Below, one piece after another: positions 21,851 to 28,838 of a DNA stretch of 35,337 nucleotides (position 1 is its first letter; each line of letters begins with the position of its first letter). This stretch comes from a virus. The notes under the pieces were generated by a model. It made no database searches. It was not told where the DNA came from and saw only the letters and a list, made by a program, of their open reading frames with translations. The stretch is taken from positions 1-35,337 of the IMG/VR virus record IMGVR_UViG_3300037502_000212, one strand, 5' to 3'. The position numbers were made by a program, and so were the translations under genes.

Positions 21851-22443
21851 GCAGTGAAACTACTCTCGCAATTGGAGAATTAGTTGGTGTTATTACTGAT
21901 TGTGTGGACGATGTAGAAGTGAAGTCAATAAGTATTCACGAATGCGGCGCACAGTTTGCTTGTTTATTGAATGGTGTTTGGCATAGCAGATTACCAAAAA
22001 TACATTGGTCTAACGTAGTACGAAATACTCATTACGTATGTTTTGTATTTATGTACAAACAATCAATTATTGGTTGCGCTATCTGGTCAAGTCCCGTTGC
22101 ACAAAACAGAATGAAAAATGGAAAGACTACGTTAGAACTGCGTAGATTAGCCTTGTCTGACGTTTGCCCAAAAAATACAGCAACTAGAGTGATTTCATTG
22201 ATGATTAAACAAATTGTAAAAAAATTCGCAGATATTGAAAAGTTAATTTCTTACCAGGATAAGGAAGTTCATTTAGGAACCATATACAAAGCTGCTAATT
22301 GGTACATCGGTGCGGAAACAGAATTAATAGATTGGAATACATCGTCCAGAAAAAGAAATGTATTGCAGAGCGATTCTGCAAAAATCAGATGGGAATTTGA
22401 TTTACCAAAAACCAATTTACCTTCTTGGTTGCGGAGTAAATAA
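21847..22443 (+). CDS. Mom-like GNAT protein, candidate DNA modification enzyme
   Basis: 198 residues. Two blocks fit Mom-type GNAT proteins: ELRRLALSDVCPKNTATRVI (97-116), the cofactor-binding strand and helix, and LISYQDKEVHLGTIYKAANW (133-152), with the GTIYxAxxW ending of this group. In phage Mu, Mom modifies adenines in DNA and protects it from host restriction. A similar job is inferred here from sequence pattern and from the position in the replication genes. A plain acetyltransferase of another target cannot be excluded. It overlaps the VRR-NUC gene (ATGA) and the helicase gene (TAATG). Confidence 0.6.
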   Translation: MSSETTLAIGELVGVITDCVDDVEVKSISIHECGAQFACLLNGVWHSRLPKIHWSNVVRNTHYVCFVFMYKQSIIGCAIWSSPVAQNRMKNGKTTLELRRLALSDVCPKNTATRVISLMIKQIVKKFADIEKLISYQDKEVHLGTIYKAANWYIGAETELIDWNTSSRKRNVLQSDSAKIRWEFDLPKTNLPSWLRSK

Positions 22444-23849
22444 TGCTAACTCTTGACCTACTTCACGACTACCAAAAGAAAGCAGTCAATTTCCAATGTA
22501 CCCATCCACACTCTATGTTGTGGCTCGATATGGGATTAGGAAAGACTGTTATCACACTGACCAGTCTAGCGCATTTATTGAATACTGGTTTTCTGCGTGG
22601 CGTGATTATTGTTGCACCTATTCGTGTTATCCGTTTGGTATGGCGACAAGAAGCCGACAAGTGGCAGCACACTAAGCATCTAAAGTTTAGCATTGTTGCA
22701 GGTACTAAAGACCAACGTACACGTGCTTTACTTCGCCCGTCTGATGTGTACCTTATCAACTATGAAAACCTTGGCTGGCTTGCTGAAACACTGCAAACGT
22801 ATTTTGTGAAGAAGAACCGCCCGATGCCATTCAACGGCATCGTGTGGGACGAAATAAGCAAGATGAAAAACAGTGCAACGCAACGGGTAAAGTCATTCAA
22901 GAAGATAGCTGACCAGTTCGAGTGGACTACTGGACTGACTGGTACACCCGCATCTAATGGTTACAAAGACCTACATGGACAGTATTTAGTAGTGGACAAG
23001 GGTGAACGTCTAGGTACAAGTAAGACAGCGTTCCGTACTAGGTTCTACCGCAAAGTGGGACCGTACAAGGAAGTACCTTATGAGGATACAGAGGACACCA
23101 TTAAGAAGCTGATTGGTGACATAACGCTGGAAATGAGCGCAGAGGACTACAACCCGTTACCTGACTTAATTGTGAACAACATCGAGATTGAAATGCCCGA
23201 TGATTTACGCGCTAAGTATGACAAGCTGGAAAAGGAGTTTTTCCTAGTCTTAGACAGCGGCAAAGAAGTTGAAGCGTTTAACCAAGCAGCGTTGACCAAC
23301 AAGTGTTTACAGTTTAGCAATGGTGCAATGTATCCAATAGCGGGTATACCGCTATGGGAACCAGTGCACGACATGAAGCTGGAAGCGTTAGAGGAAATCA
23401 TAGATGAAGCTAACGGTTCACCAGTGTTGTGTTCGTATGCCTATCGAAGTGATGCTGCACGAATCATGGAGCGATTCAAGCACCTAGACCCTGTTAATCT
23501 AACCGACTGTAAAACAGAAACATCATTAACCAATGCCATGCACCGTTGGAAAACTGGCGATTGTCAATTGATGATTGGTCATCCGGCAAGCATGGGGCAT
23601 GGTATTGATGGACTACAGAAGAATGGGCACATCCTTGTCTGGTACGGTCTTAACTGGAGTCTTGACCTGTACGAACAGTTCAATGCCCGTGTAAGACGAC
23701 AAGGGCAAGGAGCACCGGTAATGTGCCACCGGATACTGATGCAGGACACGCTTGACCAAGCGCAAGCGTTAGCATTAGATGAAAAGGCTACAACCCAAGC
23801 AGGACTGCGTAATGCGGTCAAACAATATCGTCAATCTAAAGGAGTATGA
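22443..23849 (+). CDS. SNF2-family DNA helicase/translocase
   Basis: 468 residues. Motifs are a Q-like start (LLHDYQKKAV), Walker A DMGLGKT (29-35), IVAPIRV (56-62), DEIS in place of DEAH (136-139), and TGTPAS (166-171). In the second RecA domain PVLCSYAYRSDAARIM is followed by a HGIDGLQ segment and the arginine finger region QFNARVRRQGQ. This is the compact phage type of SNF2 enzyme. It may act as replicative or recombination helicase, with the VRR-NUC nuclease encoded just upstream. It starts at a TAATG overlap. Confidence 0.88.
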   Translation: MLTLDLLHDYQKKAVNFQCTHPHSMLWLDMGLGKTVITLTSLAHLLNTGFLRGVIIVAPIRVIRLVWRQEADKWQHTKHLKFSIVAGTKDQRTRALLRPSDVYLINYENLGWLAETLQTYFVKKNRPMPFNGIVWDEISKMKNSATQRVKSFKKIADQFEWTTGLTGTPASNGYKDLHGQYLVVDKGERLGTSKTAFRTRFYRKVGPYKEVPYEDTEDTIKKLIGDITLEMSAEDYNPLPDLIVNNIEIEMPDDLRAKYDKLEKEFFLVLDSGKEVEAFNQAALTNKCLQFSNGAMYPIAGIPLWEPVHDMKLEALEEIIDEANGSPVLCSYAYRSDAARIMERFKHLDPVNLTDCKTETSLTNAMHRWKTGDCQLMIGHPASMGHGIDGLQKNGHILVWYGLNWSLDLYEQFNARVRRQGQGAPVMCHRILMQDTLDQAQALALDEKATTQAGLRNAVKQYRQSKGV

Positions 23850-23850
23850 A

Positions 23851-24156
23851 ATGAGTTTCGCAGACGTTGAGATGAAAGTTATTCAGTGGGGTGAAGCACG
23901 CGGTATTGTGCAGAACGCCACAGCACAGTCCCAAGCAATCAAGACACTAGAGGAAGTGACAGAGTTGTTTGATGCACTGAATAAGAACGACATAGATGCA
24001 GCCAAGGATGCTATAGGTGACATCGTGGTAACGCTGATTATGGTGTGTGCCGTGATGAACATTGACCTGACACAGTGTTTATGGGGTGCGTATGATGAAA
24101 TTAAAAATCGTAAAGGTTATTTGACAAAAGAAGGAATTTTTGTAAAACAAGTGTGA
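23851..24156 (+). CDS. MazG-like nucleotide pyrophosphohydrolase
   Basis: 101 residues from ATG 23851, after GGAG at 23841. The metal-binding helix has KTLEEVTELFDAL (31-43, Glu34, Glu35 and Glu38), and the second site is DAIGDIVVTLI (53-63, Asp57). In classic MazG the residue three before Asp57 is Glu; here it is Ala, as in many phage members. The enzyme would hydrolyse (d)NTPs or an alarmone-like nucleotide. Its stop codon lies in the palindrome at 24147-24165. Confidence 0.75.
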   Translation: MSFADVEMKVIQWGEARGIVQNATAQSQAIKTLEEVTELFDALNKNDIDAAKDAIGDIVVTLIMVCAVMNIDLTQCLWGAYDEIKNRKGYLTKEGIFVKQV

Positions 24157-24165
24157 TACACTTGT
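24147..24165. promoter_or_regulatory. Perfect palindrome, operator candidate
   Basis: ACAAGTGT-GAT-ACACTTGT is an exact 8-bp inverted repeat with a three-base spacer. It covers the stop of the MazG-like gene and precedes the coiled-coil gene. TTGACA at 24121-24126 with TAAAAC 16 bases on (24143-24148) is a possible weak promoter whose start site would fall in the palindrome. A related AGTG-ATA-CACT is present at about 12160-12170. Confidence 0.45.
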
Positions 24166-24191
24166 GACACATTATTTAAGGAGTAAATGTA

Positions 24192-24404
24192 ATGTTAAAA
24201 GATTTAATTGATTTTATGAGTGCACCTTTTCGTAAACCGAGTGCTGAAATGCTGGCGTTGCAAGAACTAGAGGATGCCAAACGAATGCTGCTGGAAGCCC
24301 ATTCAGCGCAGGAATACGCATTGTCTATGTGTGAGTATCACCAGGCTCGTGTCGAGCGTTTAACTGCTTACTTGAACCGCGCAACGGAGAGTAATCATGG
24401 GTAA
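24192..24404 (+). CDS. Small coiled-coil protein, unknown role
   Basis: 70 residues with a strong TAAGGAG site. After MLKDLIDFMSAPFRKPSAEM there is a long helix (AEMLALQELEDAKRMLLEAH and onward to LTAYLNRAT) with heptad-like hydrophobic spacing. The KPSAxMLAxxELExAKRxLLEAxSxQEYA pattern is common in many phages and prophages, where it is usually annotated hypothetical. The helix would support dimerisation. No function is known to me. Confidence 0.7.
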   Translation: MLKDLIDFMSAPFRKPSAEMLALQELEDAKRMLLEAHSAQEYALSMCEYHQARVERLTAYLNRATESNHG

Positions 24405-24636
24405 AGTTAAAGACGCATTATTTGATTCTGACTACAGGATTGACGGTAGCGGTGCAGCAGTAGTTGACGCATCATATTACTGGCAACCTTTAGAAACTTG
24501 TCCATGTGGTGTCAAAGTGCAGTTGCTTGGTAAAAGCGGTGTAGCTATGTACGGGCAACTGACACCCAAAACTAAAGCAGAAGCATTCTTTAGCCATTGG
24601 GCACCATTACCAAAAATACCAAAGGAATCAAAATGA
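24397..24636 (+). CDS. DUF551-like small protein
   Basis: 79 residues, overlapping the preceding gene by eight bases and ThyX by four. The core is YYWQPLETCPCGVKVQLLGK followed by GVAMYGQLTP, and it ends SHWAPLPKIPKESK. The W-PLE-CP...V...L......HWxPLPxxP arrangement resembles DUF551 domains of lambdoid and other phages, which lack a known function. Two Cys (CPC) are present. The tight packing with neighbours supports a real gene. Confidence 0.65.
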   Translation: MGKVKDALFDSDYRIDGSGAAVVDASYYWQPLETCPCGVKVQLLGKSGVAMYGQLTPKTKAEAFFSHWAPLPKIPKESK

Positions 24637-25274
24637 CTGTTAAACTAATCTGGGCTACGCCTGACGCAGATTTTATGATTGCTGCGATTGCTAGGGTATC
24701 AAATCCTTCAAACCAAGCTAACACCAATATAGAGGGGTTATTAAATTACATGATGCGTGAGGGTCACGTATCACCGTTTGAGATGGTTAATGTGTGTGTA
24801 GAAATAAACACAACCCGCGATATAGCACGACAAGTATTGCGTCACCGATCATTCAGTTTTCAGGAGTTTAGCCAACGCTATGCCGACATTGAAACACTCG
24901 GAGAACCAATATTGCGTGAGTGTCGTTTGCAAGATACAAAAAACCGTCAAAACAGTTTACCGTGTGATGATAAATCTTTACAAAAAGATTGGAGAGATTA
25001 TCAATATATAGTCTGGGGTGAGGCTTATTTTAGATACAGAGAAGCAATTAGAAATGGTGTAGCCAAGGAACAAGCCAGAGCGTTATTACCAGAAGGTCTT
25101 ACACCGAGTCGTTTATACATGAACGGAACAATGCGTAGTTGGATACATTACTTGCAAAGTCGTTTACATCCGTCTACGCAAAAAGAGCATAGAGAAATTG
25201 CAGAGAAAATATTAGACATTTGCAGAGAGATTGCGCCAATAACCATAAAAGCATTTTTTAATGAGAAAGCGTAG
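24633..25274 (+). CDS. thyX: FAD-dependent thymidylate synthase
   Basis: 213 residues from ATG 24633, close to the usual ThyX length. The signature RHRSFSFQEFSQRY (70-83) fits RHRx7S exactly, followed by further helices and the C-terminal RSWIHYLQSRLHPSTQKEHR. The enzyme makes dTMP from dUMP with methylene-tetrahydrofolate and FAD. With the MazG-like and DUF3310 proteins it suggests that the phage supports its own DNA precursor supply. The start overlaps the DUF551-like gene (ATGA). Confidence 0.93.
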   Translation: MTVKLIWATPDADFMIAAIARVSNPSNQANTNIEGLLNYMMREGHVSPFEMVNVCVEINTTRDIARQVLRHRSFSFQEFSQRYADIETLGEPILRECRLQDTKNRQNSLPCDDKSLQKDWRDYQYIVWGEAYFRYREAIRNGVAKEQARALLPEGLTPSRLYMNGTMRSWIHYLQSRLHPSTQKEHREIAEKILDICREIAPITIKAFFNEKA

Positions 25275-25764
25275 TAAATACAAACCAAAGCACGTGTTAA
25301 CGAATCCTGTTGCTTACGTGATGGAGTCGTTAACACCAATTAGTAAACATAACGATGTGTTACTTACATTAAAAATCAAGAATAGCGAATCTATGTTTTC
25401 ATTACTTCATGGGTCTGCTACTGCCACAGATATGCAAATACTTCGTGATATGTCAAACATGACGGAAGCATTGTGCTTGATGGGGTTTGGTGAAGATTAT
25501 CAGAATGTGATGATAAAAGGTAGGCAAGCTATCTTTGACATTATTGAACGTGGTAAACGAATAAAAAAGTTTGGACCTACTGGTTTACAGATTGGTGCGC
25601 TTAATGATTTACTTGAATTACACGATGCGCAGATGGAGATTATTACTGTACGTGATATGGAAAAAGCAATAGCATTGGTCAAACATAAAATAATGTACGC
25701 CAAGGATACCATTCAACTTGATATACCGGAGATAAAAAATGGAGTGTTGCAACAACAAGTGTAA
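25261..25764 (+). CDS. Conserved phage protein of unknown role
   Basis: 167 residues, overlapping thyX by 14 bases. It starts MRKRSKYKPKHVLTNPVAYV and then is mainly helical (GSATATDMQILRDMSNMTEA, YQNVMIKGRQAIFDIIERGK and LNDLLELHDAQMEIITVRD). The R.RSKY.Pk.v..(N/D)Pv.yV start and the LHDAQ..........DME(K/R)A block are features of a protein family that is frequent in Proteobacterial phages and prophages. I know no function for it. Near its end, a second short frame begins at 25739. Confidence 0.7.
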   Translation: MRKRSKYKPKHVLTNPVAYVMESLTPISKHNDVLLTLKIKNSESMFSLLHGSATATDMQILRDMSNMTEALCLMGFGEDYQNVMIKGRQAIFDIIERGKRIKKFGPTGLQIGALNDLLELHDAQMEIITVRDMEKAIALVKHKIMYAKDTIQLDIPEIKNGVLQQQV

Positions 25765-25912
25765 TCAAGGGCGTGATTGCCCTGCTAAAGTAACGAAGGT
25801 AAAAAAAAGTTACCCCCGTTACAATTCATCAGAATCTAATCGTTCTGGATTTGTGGAGCGTTTGCTTGCTGACGTTTGTCGTAAACTGACCAAGCTACAC
25901 CCGCTAAAGTAG
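25739..25912 (+). CDS. Cys-rich small protein (CNQGRDCPA motif) antisense to holin
   Basis: 57 residues from ATG 25739 within the end of the preceding gene, to TAG at 25910-25912. The N-terminus MECCNNKCNQGRDCPAKVTK carries a CxxC...C pattern that I recognise in short proteins of many tailed phages, often as CNQGRDCPAR. The rest is basic (SGFVERLLADVCRKLTKLHP). The second part runs antisense over the last 77 bases of the holin gene, which is unusual. The motif is strong evidence for the N-terminal part; the length beyond about residue 30 is less certain. Confidence 0.55.
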   Translation: MECCNNKCNQGRDCPAKVTKVKKSYPRYNSSESNRSGFVERLLADVCRKLTKLHPLK

Positions 25913-26030
25913 CTACAGCACCCGCGATAGCTTCAACTGCTGAACCGTCAATGCCCCAGGATGCTAGTAAACCGCCGCCTGTTACAGTTAATAGGTGGCG
26001 TATTATTGCTGATACGATTGCTGGATTCAT
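25836..26030 (-). CDS. Putative holin (Pam3 gp28-like)
   Basis: 64 residues. Hydrophobic stretches IIRHLLTVTGGGLLASWGI (9-27) and AVEAIAGAVATLAGVAWSVY (31-50) are separated by a short polar turn, and a charged, disordered tail follows (DKRQQANAPQIQND). Two short spans with a charged C-terminus fit small holins. The gene overlaps the endopeptidase gene (ATGA), forming a lysis cassette at the end of the late run. The family name is from memory of the AxxxxRHxLtxxGGxLxxxG pattern. Confidence 0.7.
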   Translation of the reverse strand: MNPAIVSAIIRHLLTVTGGGLLASWGIDGSAVEAIAGAVATLAGVAWSVYDKRQQANAPQIQND

Positions 26031-26407
26031 GGATATGCCTTTCTGTTTAATTCATAGTGTGGACCATCTTTGAACATTGTCCAATCGCCGCCCCAAGTTA
26101 TAGAAACCTTTAAGTCCCTTGCTGCATCCTTCATGGCTTCCGCTATCTTGTAATACAGCGGCCAGTCCCATCTTATCTTACCGTCAACTATAGCGCCAAG
26201 GTCTACAGCGTGACCAGTAATATGGCGACTTTTTAACGTAAGACTGGCACCTGCTTTAACAAGCTGCTGTTGTCGTTCAGGTGTACGTAAACCTTCTAGT
26301 ACAGCGAAGTCTACAGTGCTGTTTTGAATGGCACGATGCACAACTTTAACCAAGTCGGGATGCACACCTTCAAGACGTGACAATGACCTAGCGCTAAGTT
26401 TAAACAT
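26027..26407 (-). CDS. Endolysin, M15-family L-Ala-D-Glu peptidase
   Basis: 126 residues. The zinc-binding order of VanY/M15-type enzymes is complete: SRHITGHAVD (60-69, His62 and Asp69) and WGGDWTMFKDGPHYEL (105-120, His117 with preceding Asp114 and Glu119). The EGLRTPERQQQLV segment (38-50) is also typical of phage endopeptidases such as that of T5. It cuts the peptide part of peptidoglycan. No signal peptide is present, so export depends on the holin gene that follows. Confidence 0.9.
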   Translation of the reverse strand: MFKLSARSLSRLEGVHPDLVKVVHRAIQNSTVDFAVLEGLRTPERQQQLVKAGASLTLKSRHITGHAVDLGAIVDGKIRWDWPLYYKIAEAMKDAARDLKVSITWGGDWTMFKDGPHYELNRKAYP

Positions 26408-26409
26408 GG

Positions 26410-26619
26410 TTAGCTTTTAATGTGACTAACAATGAAGCCAACGAATGCTGAAAGTGCAGACACTATAGACATACCAATCCACAATCCACCCTTGGACTTG
26501 TTAGCAAGTGCAAGAAGCTGGTCAATCTGGTTTTCCATCTTGTCCATCTTCTTGTCCATTTCTTGTACGCGCTGCCAAAGTACGCCATACTTTACAGGGT
26601 CTATTTCAGGTGTGTTCAT
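26410..26619 (-). CDS. Single-span membrane protein of the lysis cassette
   Basis: 69 residues. A charged coiled-coil-like helix (WQRVQEMDKKMDKMENQIDQ, 15-34) is followed by one hydrophobic span (LWIGMSIVSALSAFVGFIVS, 46-65) and a short basic end. The layout matches XhlA-like and other accessory lysis proteins that sit in the inner membrane. A second holin or an anti-holin is possible, and a partial spanin cannot be excluded. It overlaps the ejection protein stop (ATGA) and lies two bases before the endolysin gene. Confidence 0.55.
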   Translation of the reverse strand: MNTPEIDPVKYGVLWQRVQEMDKKMDKMENQIDQLLALANKSKGGLWIGMSIVSALSAFVGFIVSHIKS

Positions 26620-28835
26620 GGTGCTAAGGCGTTTTCAGATTCAGGTTGTGGAGCCATTGCGTTACTAATTGGATAAACACGTGCGGTCTGAGCAACAACG
26701 GGTTTTACACGGGTTGAATTTTTAATAGCGTTAAGTACACGCGAGCGTTCACTTGCAGGTAATGATTCTAACAAGTCAGCAGCAGCTTGTGGGTTTTGTG
26801 CAGCTTTTGACAAAATGTTAGTTGTCTTAATACCTATTTTTTCTTGCAGTTCTGCCAATGCTTTGTTACTGGTAGTAGCCCAAAAATTTAAAAAAGACGG
26901 TATCCTAAAACGTGACGTGTTTTGTTCAATTACTGTAGCAAGTGCTTTTTGTCCTTCGGTTGCCTGCTTGTTAGCTGCCATACGTGTTAGATGACCTTTG
27001 GCTTCTTTTTCTAACACATTGAGTGTGTCAGTGGCTAATTCCATTGCAATGTTGTACTTGTTCGGACCAAGTATTTTCTCTACAGTTTCTGGTGACTCAT
27101 TTTGTACAAGACGAACAAATGCATCTTTATTTGTTTTGTACAGATTTAATGCCTCTCCTGCTAATTGCTTTTCTGCAATCTTCTGTGACAGCTTTGCGTG
27201 TTCTTTCAAATATTCACGATAACCTGTACCACCCGCATTTTCAATAGCATCGTCGATTACAGGCTTAATCTGACCCAATACACCAGCAGCAGCATTTCGT
27301 TGGCTAGCTGCGTCCATGCCTGGGCGCATCTGTGCTATCGTAGCATTAACGGAATTTTTACGAATGGCGTCAAGAGCACGCGCGTCGATAATGCCGCCGC
27401 TGTCTGTCCATTTTGCAATATCTTCACTTACGTTACGCAAAGAACCAAGTAACAAATCGTTACCGGCAAACTCTGGATTGTTAGCGGTAGACCTAAGACT
27501 GCGCACTAACGATTGACTTTCTAATGGTTTGATGCCCGATGAACGTAATGTATCGGCGGCTTCTTGAGCAAATCGAGCACCTTGTCCTAAGTCTAATGAC
27601 GCAGACGCTGCCTTGTTAGACCAATCATTAAAAGCACGTTCAGCTAATTCACCACTATATGTGTACTTAGTTAAACCGACTGGTAAGTTGCGTTTGATTA
27701 AACCCAATCGAGCGTTAGCGTTTGCTAAATCTCCTAATTCCATCAAACGACGGACTTCTTGCACTTTAGTTGCAGCTTGTTCTCCTAACTCGGCAGATAA
27801 ACCTTCCAATCGAGCAACTTCCTTGCCCAGATTAGCACGATCTAATGCAGCTTCACGCATAGGTGTTGTAACACCTCGGGCTGCTTCTTTTGCTGCTTCA
27901 GTAGTTGCACGCGCTTGTGCGGCAGTAGCACCACCGGCTAATTTAGCCAATTCATTTACTGCTTGCTTATCCGTCATTGTGCCTAACTTGTTAAGGTATT
28001 GCGCACCTTCTGGTGTAGTTTCAAGTGAATCTTTTAACAACGCTTGCCATGCCGGATTTTGAACAAACGCTGTAGCTTCACCAACACCTGTACCAGCAGG
28101 TACGCTTCTTAATGCATTGACTACTTGTGGTAAATCTGCACCAAGTGTTTGACGTGCGATTTGGGCAGCTTTGTTTTTAGCGGTTCCGCGAAGATTGACA
28201 GTCCCTTCAACAAGTTTTCCACCAACAGCGCCAGCTATTGGTAATACGGCACCGATTGCAGCACCAGTACTTGCTTCTTTTGGATTGATAAGTGCAGCAC
28301 TGGTACCACCAACAGTCGCACCGGCAGCGGCACGAGTAGCAACATCACGCAACGCAGTACTAGCACCAGTAGCACCCATACCGCCAGTTCGGAGTGCAGT
28401 AGCAAACGGTGCCAGCTTAGGTACTACCGCACTAGCTGCTTTAACTGGTGCAGCAAGAACACCACCAACAGGTAAGGTACTTACTACTTCACCAGCAATT
28501 TGACCGCCCTTAAATGCTGTAGATTCTGGTTCTGCACCAAGTGCTGTAAGTTTCTCGGTTGCTCTTTGACCAAGCGACTTGTCACCTTCTCCTTGAAACA
28601 TCCCATAAACTGTAGACGGTATAGATACAAGACCACGGGCAAGACCCGCACCGATATTTCCAACGGTCTGCATTGACGGAAACAATGAACCGGTCGCTTC
28701 TGCTGTATTGCGACGTGGTGCAGGTATTTCACTTACCTGTGGTGCAGGTTGTTGTGCGGGTATTGATTGACCGGCAGCTTTTGCTTCTAGTTCAGCTAAA
28801 CGGCGTAAAGCCATTAGTTCTTCACGAGGTGTCAT
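26616..28835 (-). CDS. Large DNA ejection protein (P22 gp16 position)
   Basis: 739 residues. The N-terminus is MTPREELMALRRLAELEAKA, followed by a Pro-rich stretch. An Ala/Gly-rich region about 80-215 contains several weakly hydrophobic segments (IAGEVVSTLPVGGVLAAPVK, AAIGAVLPIAGAVGGKLV), as expected of a protein that enters the membrane or periplasm. Long charged helices follow to the C-terminus. I see no transglycosylase motif. Position, size and composition correspond to the third ejection protein of P22-like phages, which is packaged in the head and goes into the host with the DNA. Confidence 0.7.
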   Translation of the reverse strand: MTPREELMALRRLAELEAKAAGQSIPAQQPAPQVSEIPAPRRNTAEATGSLFPSMQTVGNIGAGLARGLVSIPSTVYGMFQGEGDKSLGQRATEKLTALGAEPESTAFKGGQIAGEVVSTLPVGGVLAAPVKAASAVVPKLAPFATALRTGGMGATGASTALRDVATRAAAGATVGGTSAALINPKEASTGAAIGAVLPIAGAVGGKLVEGTVNLRGTAKNKAAQIARQTLGADLPQVVNALRSVPAGTGVGEATAFVQNPAWQALLKDSLETTPEGAQYLNKLGTMTDKQAVNELAKLAGGATAAQARATTEAAKEAARGVTTPMREAALDRANLGKEVARLEGLSAELGEQAATKVQEVRRLMELGDLANANARLGLIKRNLPVGLTKYTYSGELAERAFNDWSNKAASASLDLGQGARFAQEAADTLRSSGIKPLESQSLVRSLRSTANNPEFAGNDLLLGSLRNVSEDIAKWTDSGGIIDARALDAIRKNSVNATIAQMRPGMDAASQRNAAAGVLGQIKPVIDDAIENAGGTGYREYLKEHAKLSQKIAEKQLAGEALNLYKTNKDAFVRLVQNESPETVEKILGPNKYNIAMELATDTLNVLEKEAKGHLTRMAANKQATEGQKALATVIEQNTSRFRIPSFLNFWATTSNKALAELQEKIGIKTTNILSKAAQNPQAAADLLESLPASERSRVLNAIKNSTRVKPVVAQTARVYPISNAMAPQPESENALAP

Positions 28836-28838
28836 GGT

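Noticed and set aside
25790-25822. GTAACG/CGTTAC inverted repeat as terminator between converging runs
   Set aside because: The loop is 21 bases long, there is no proper T-run after the stem, and the 25768-25783 hairpin is also weak. No convincing terminator was found here.
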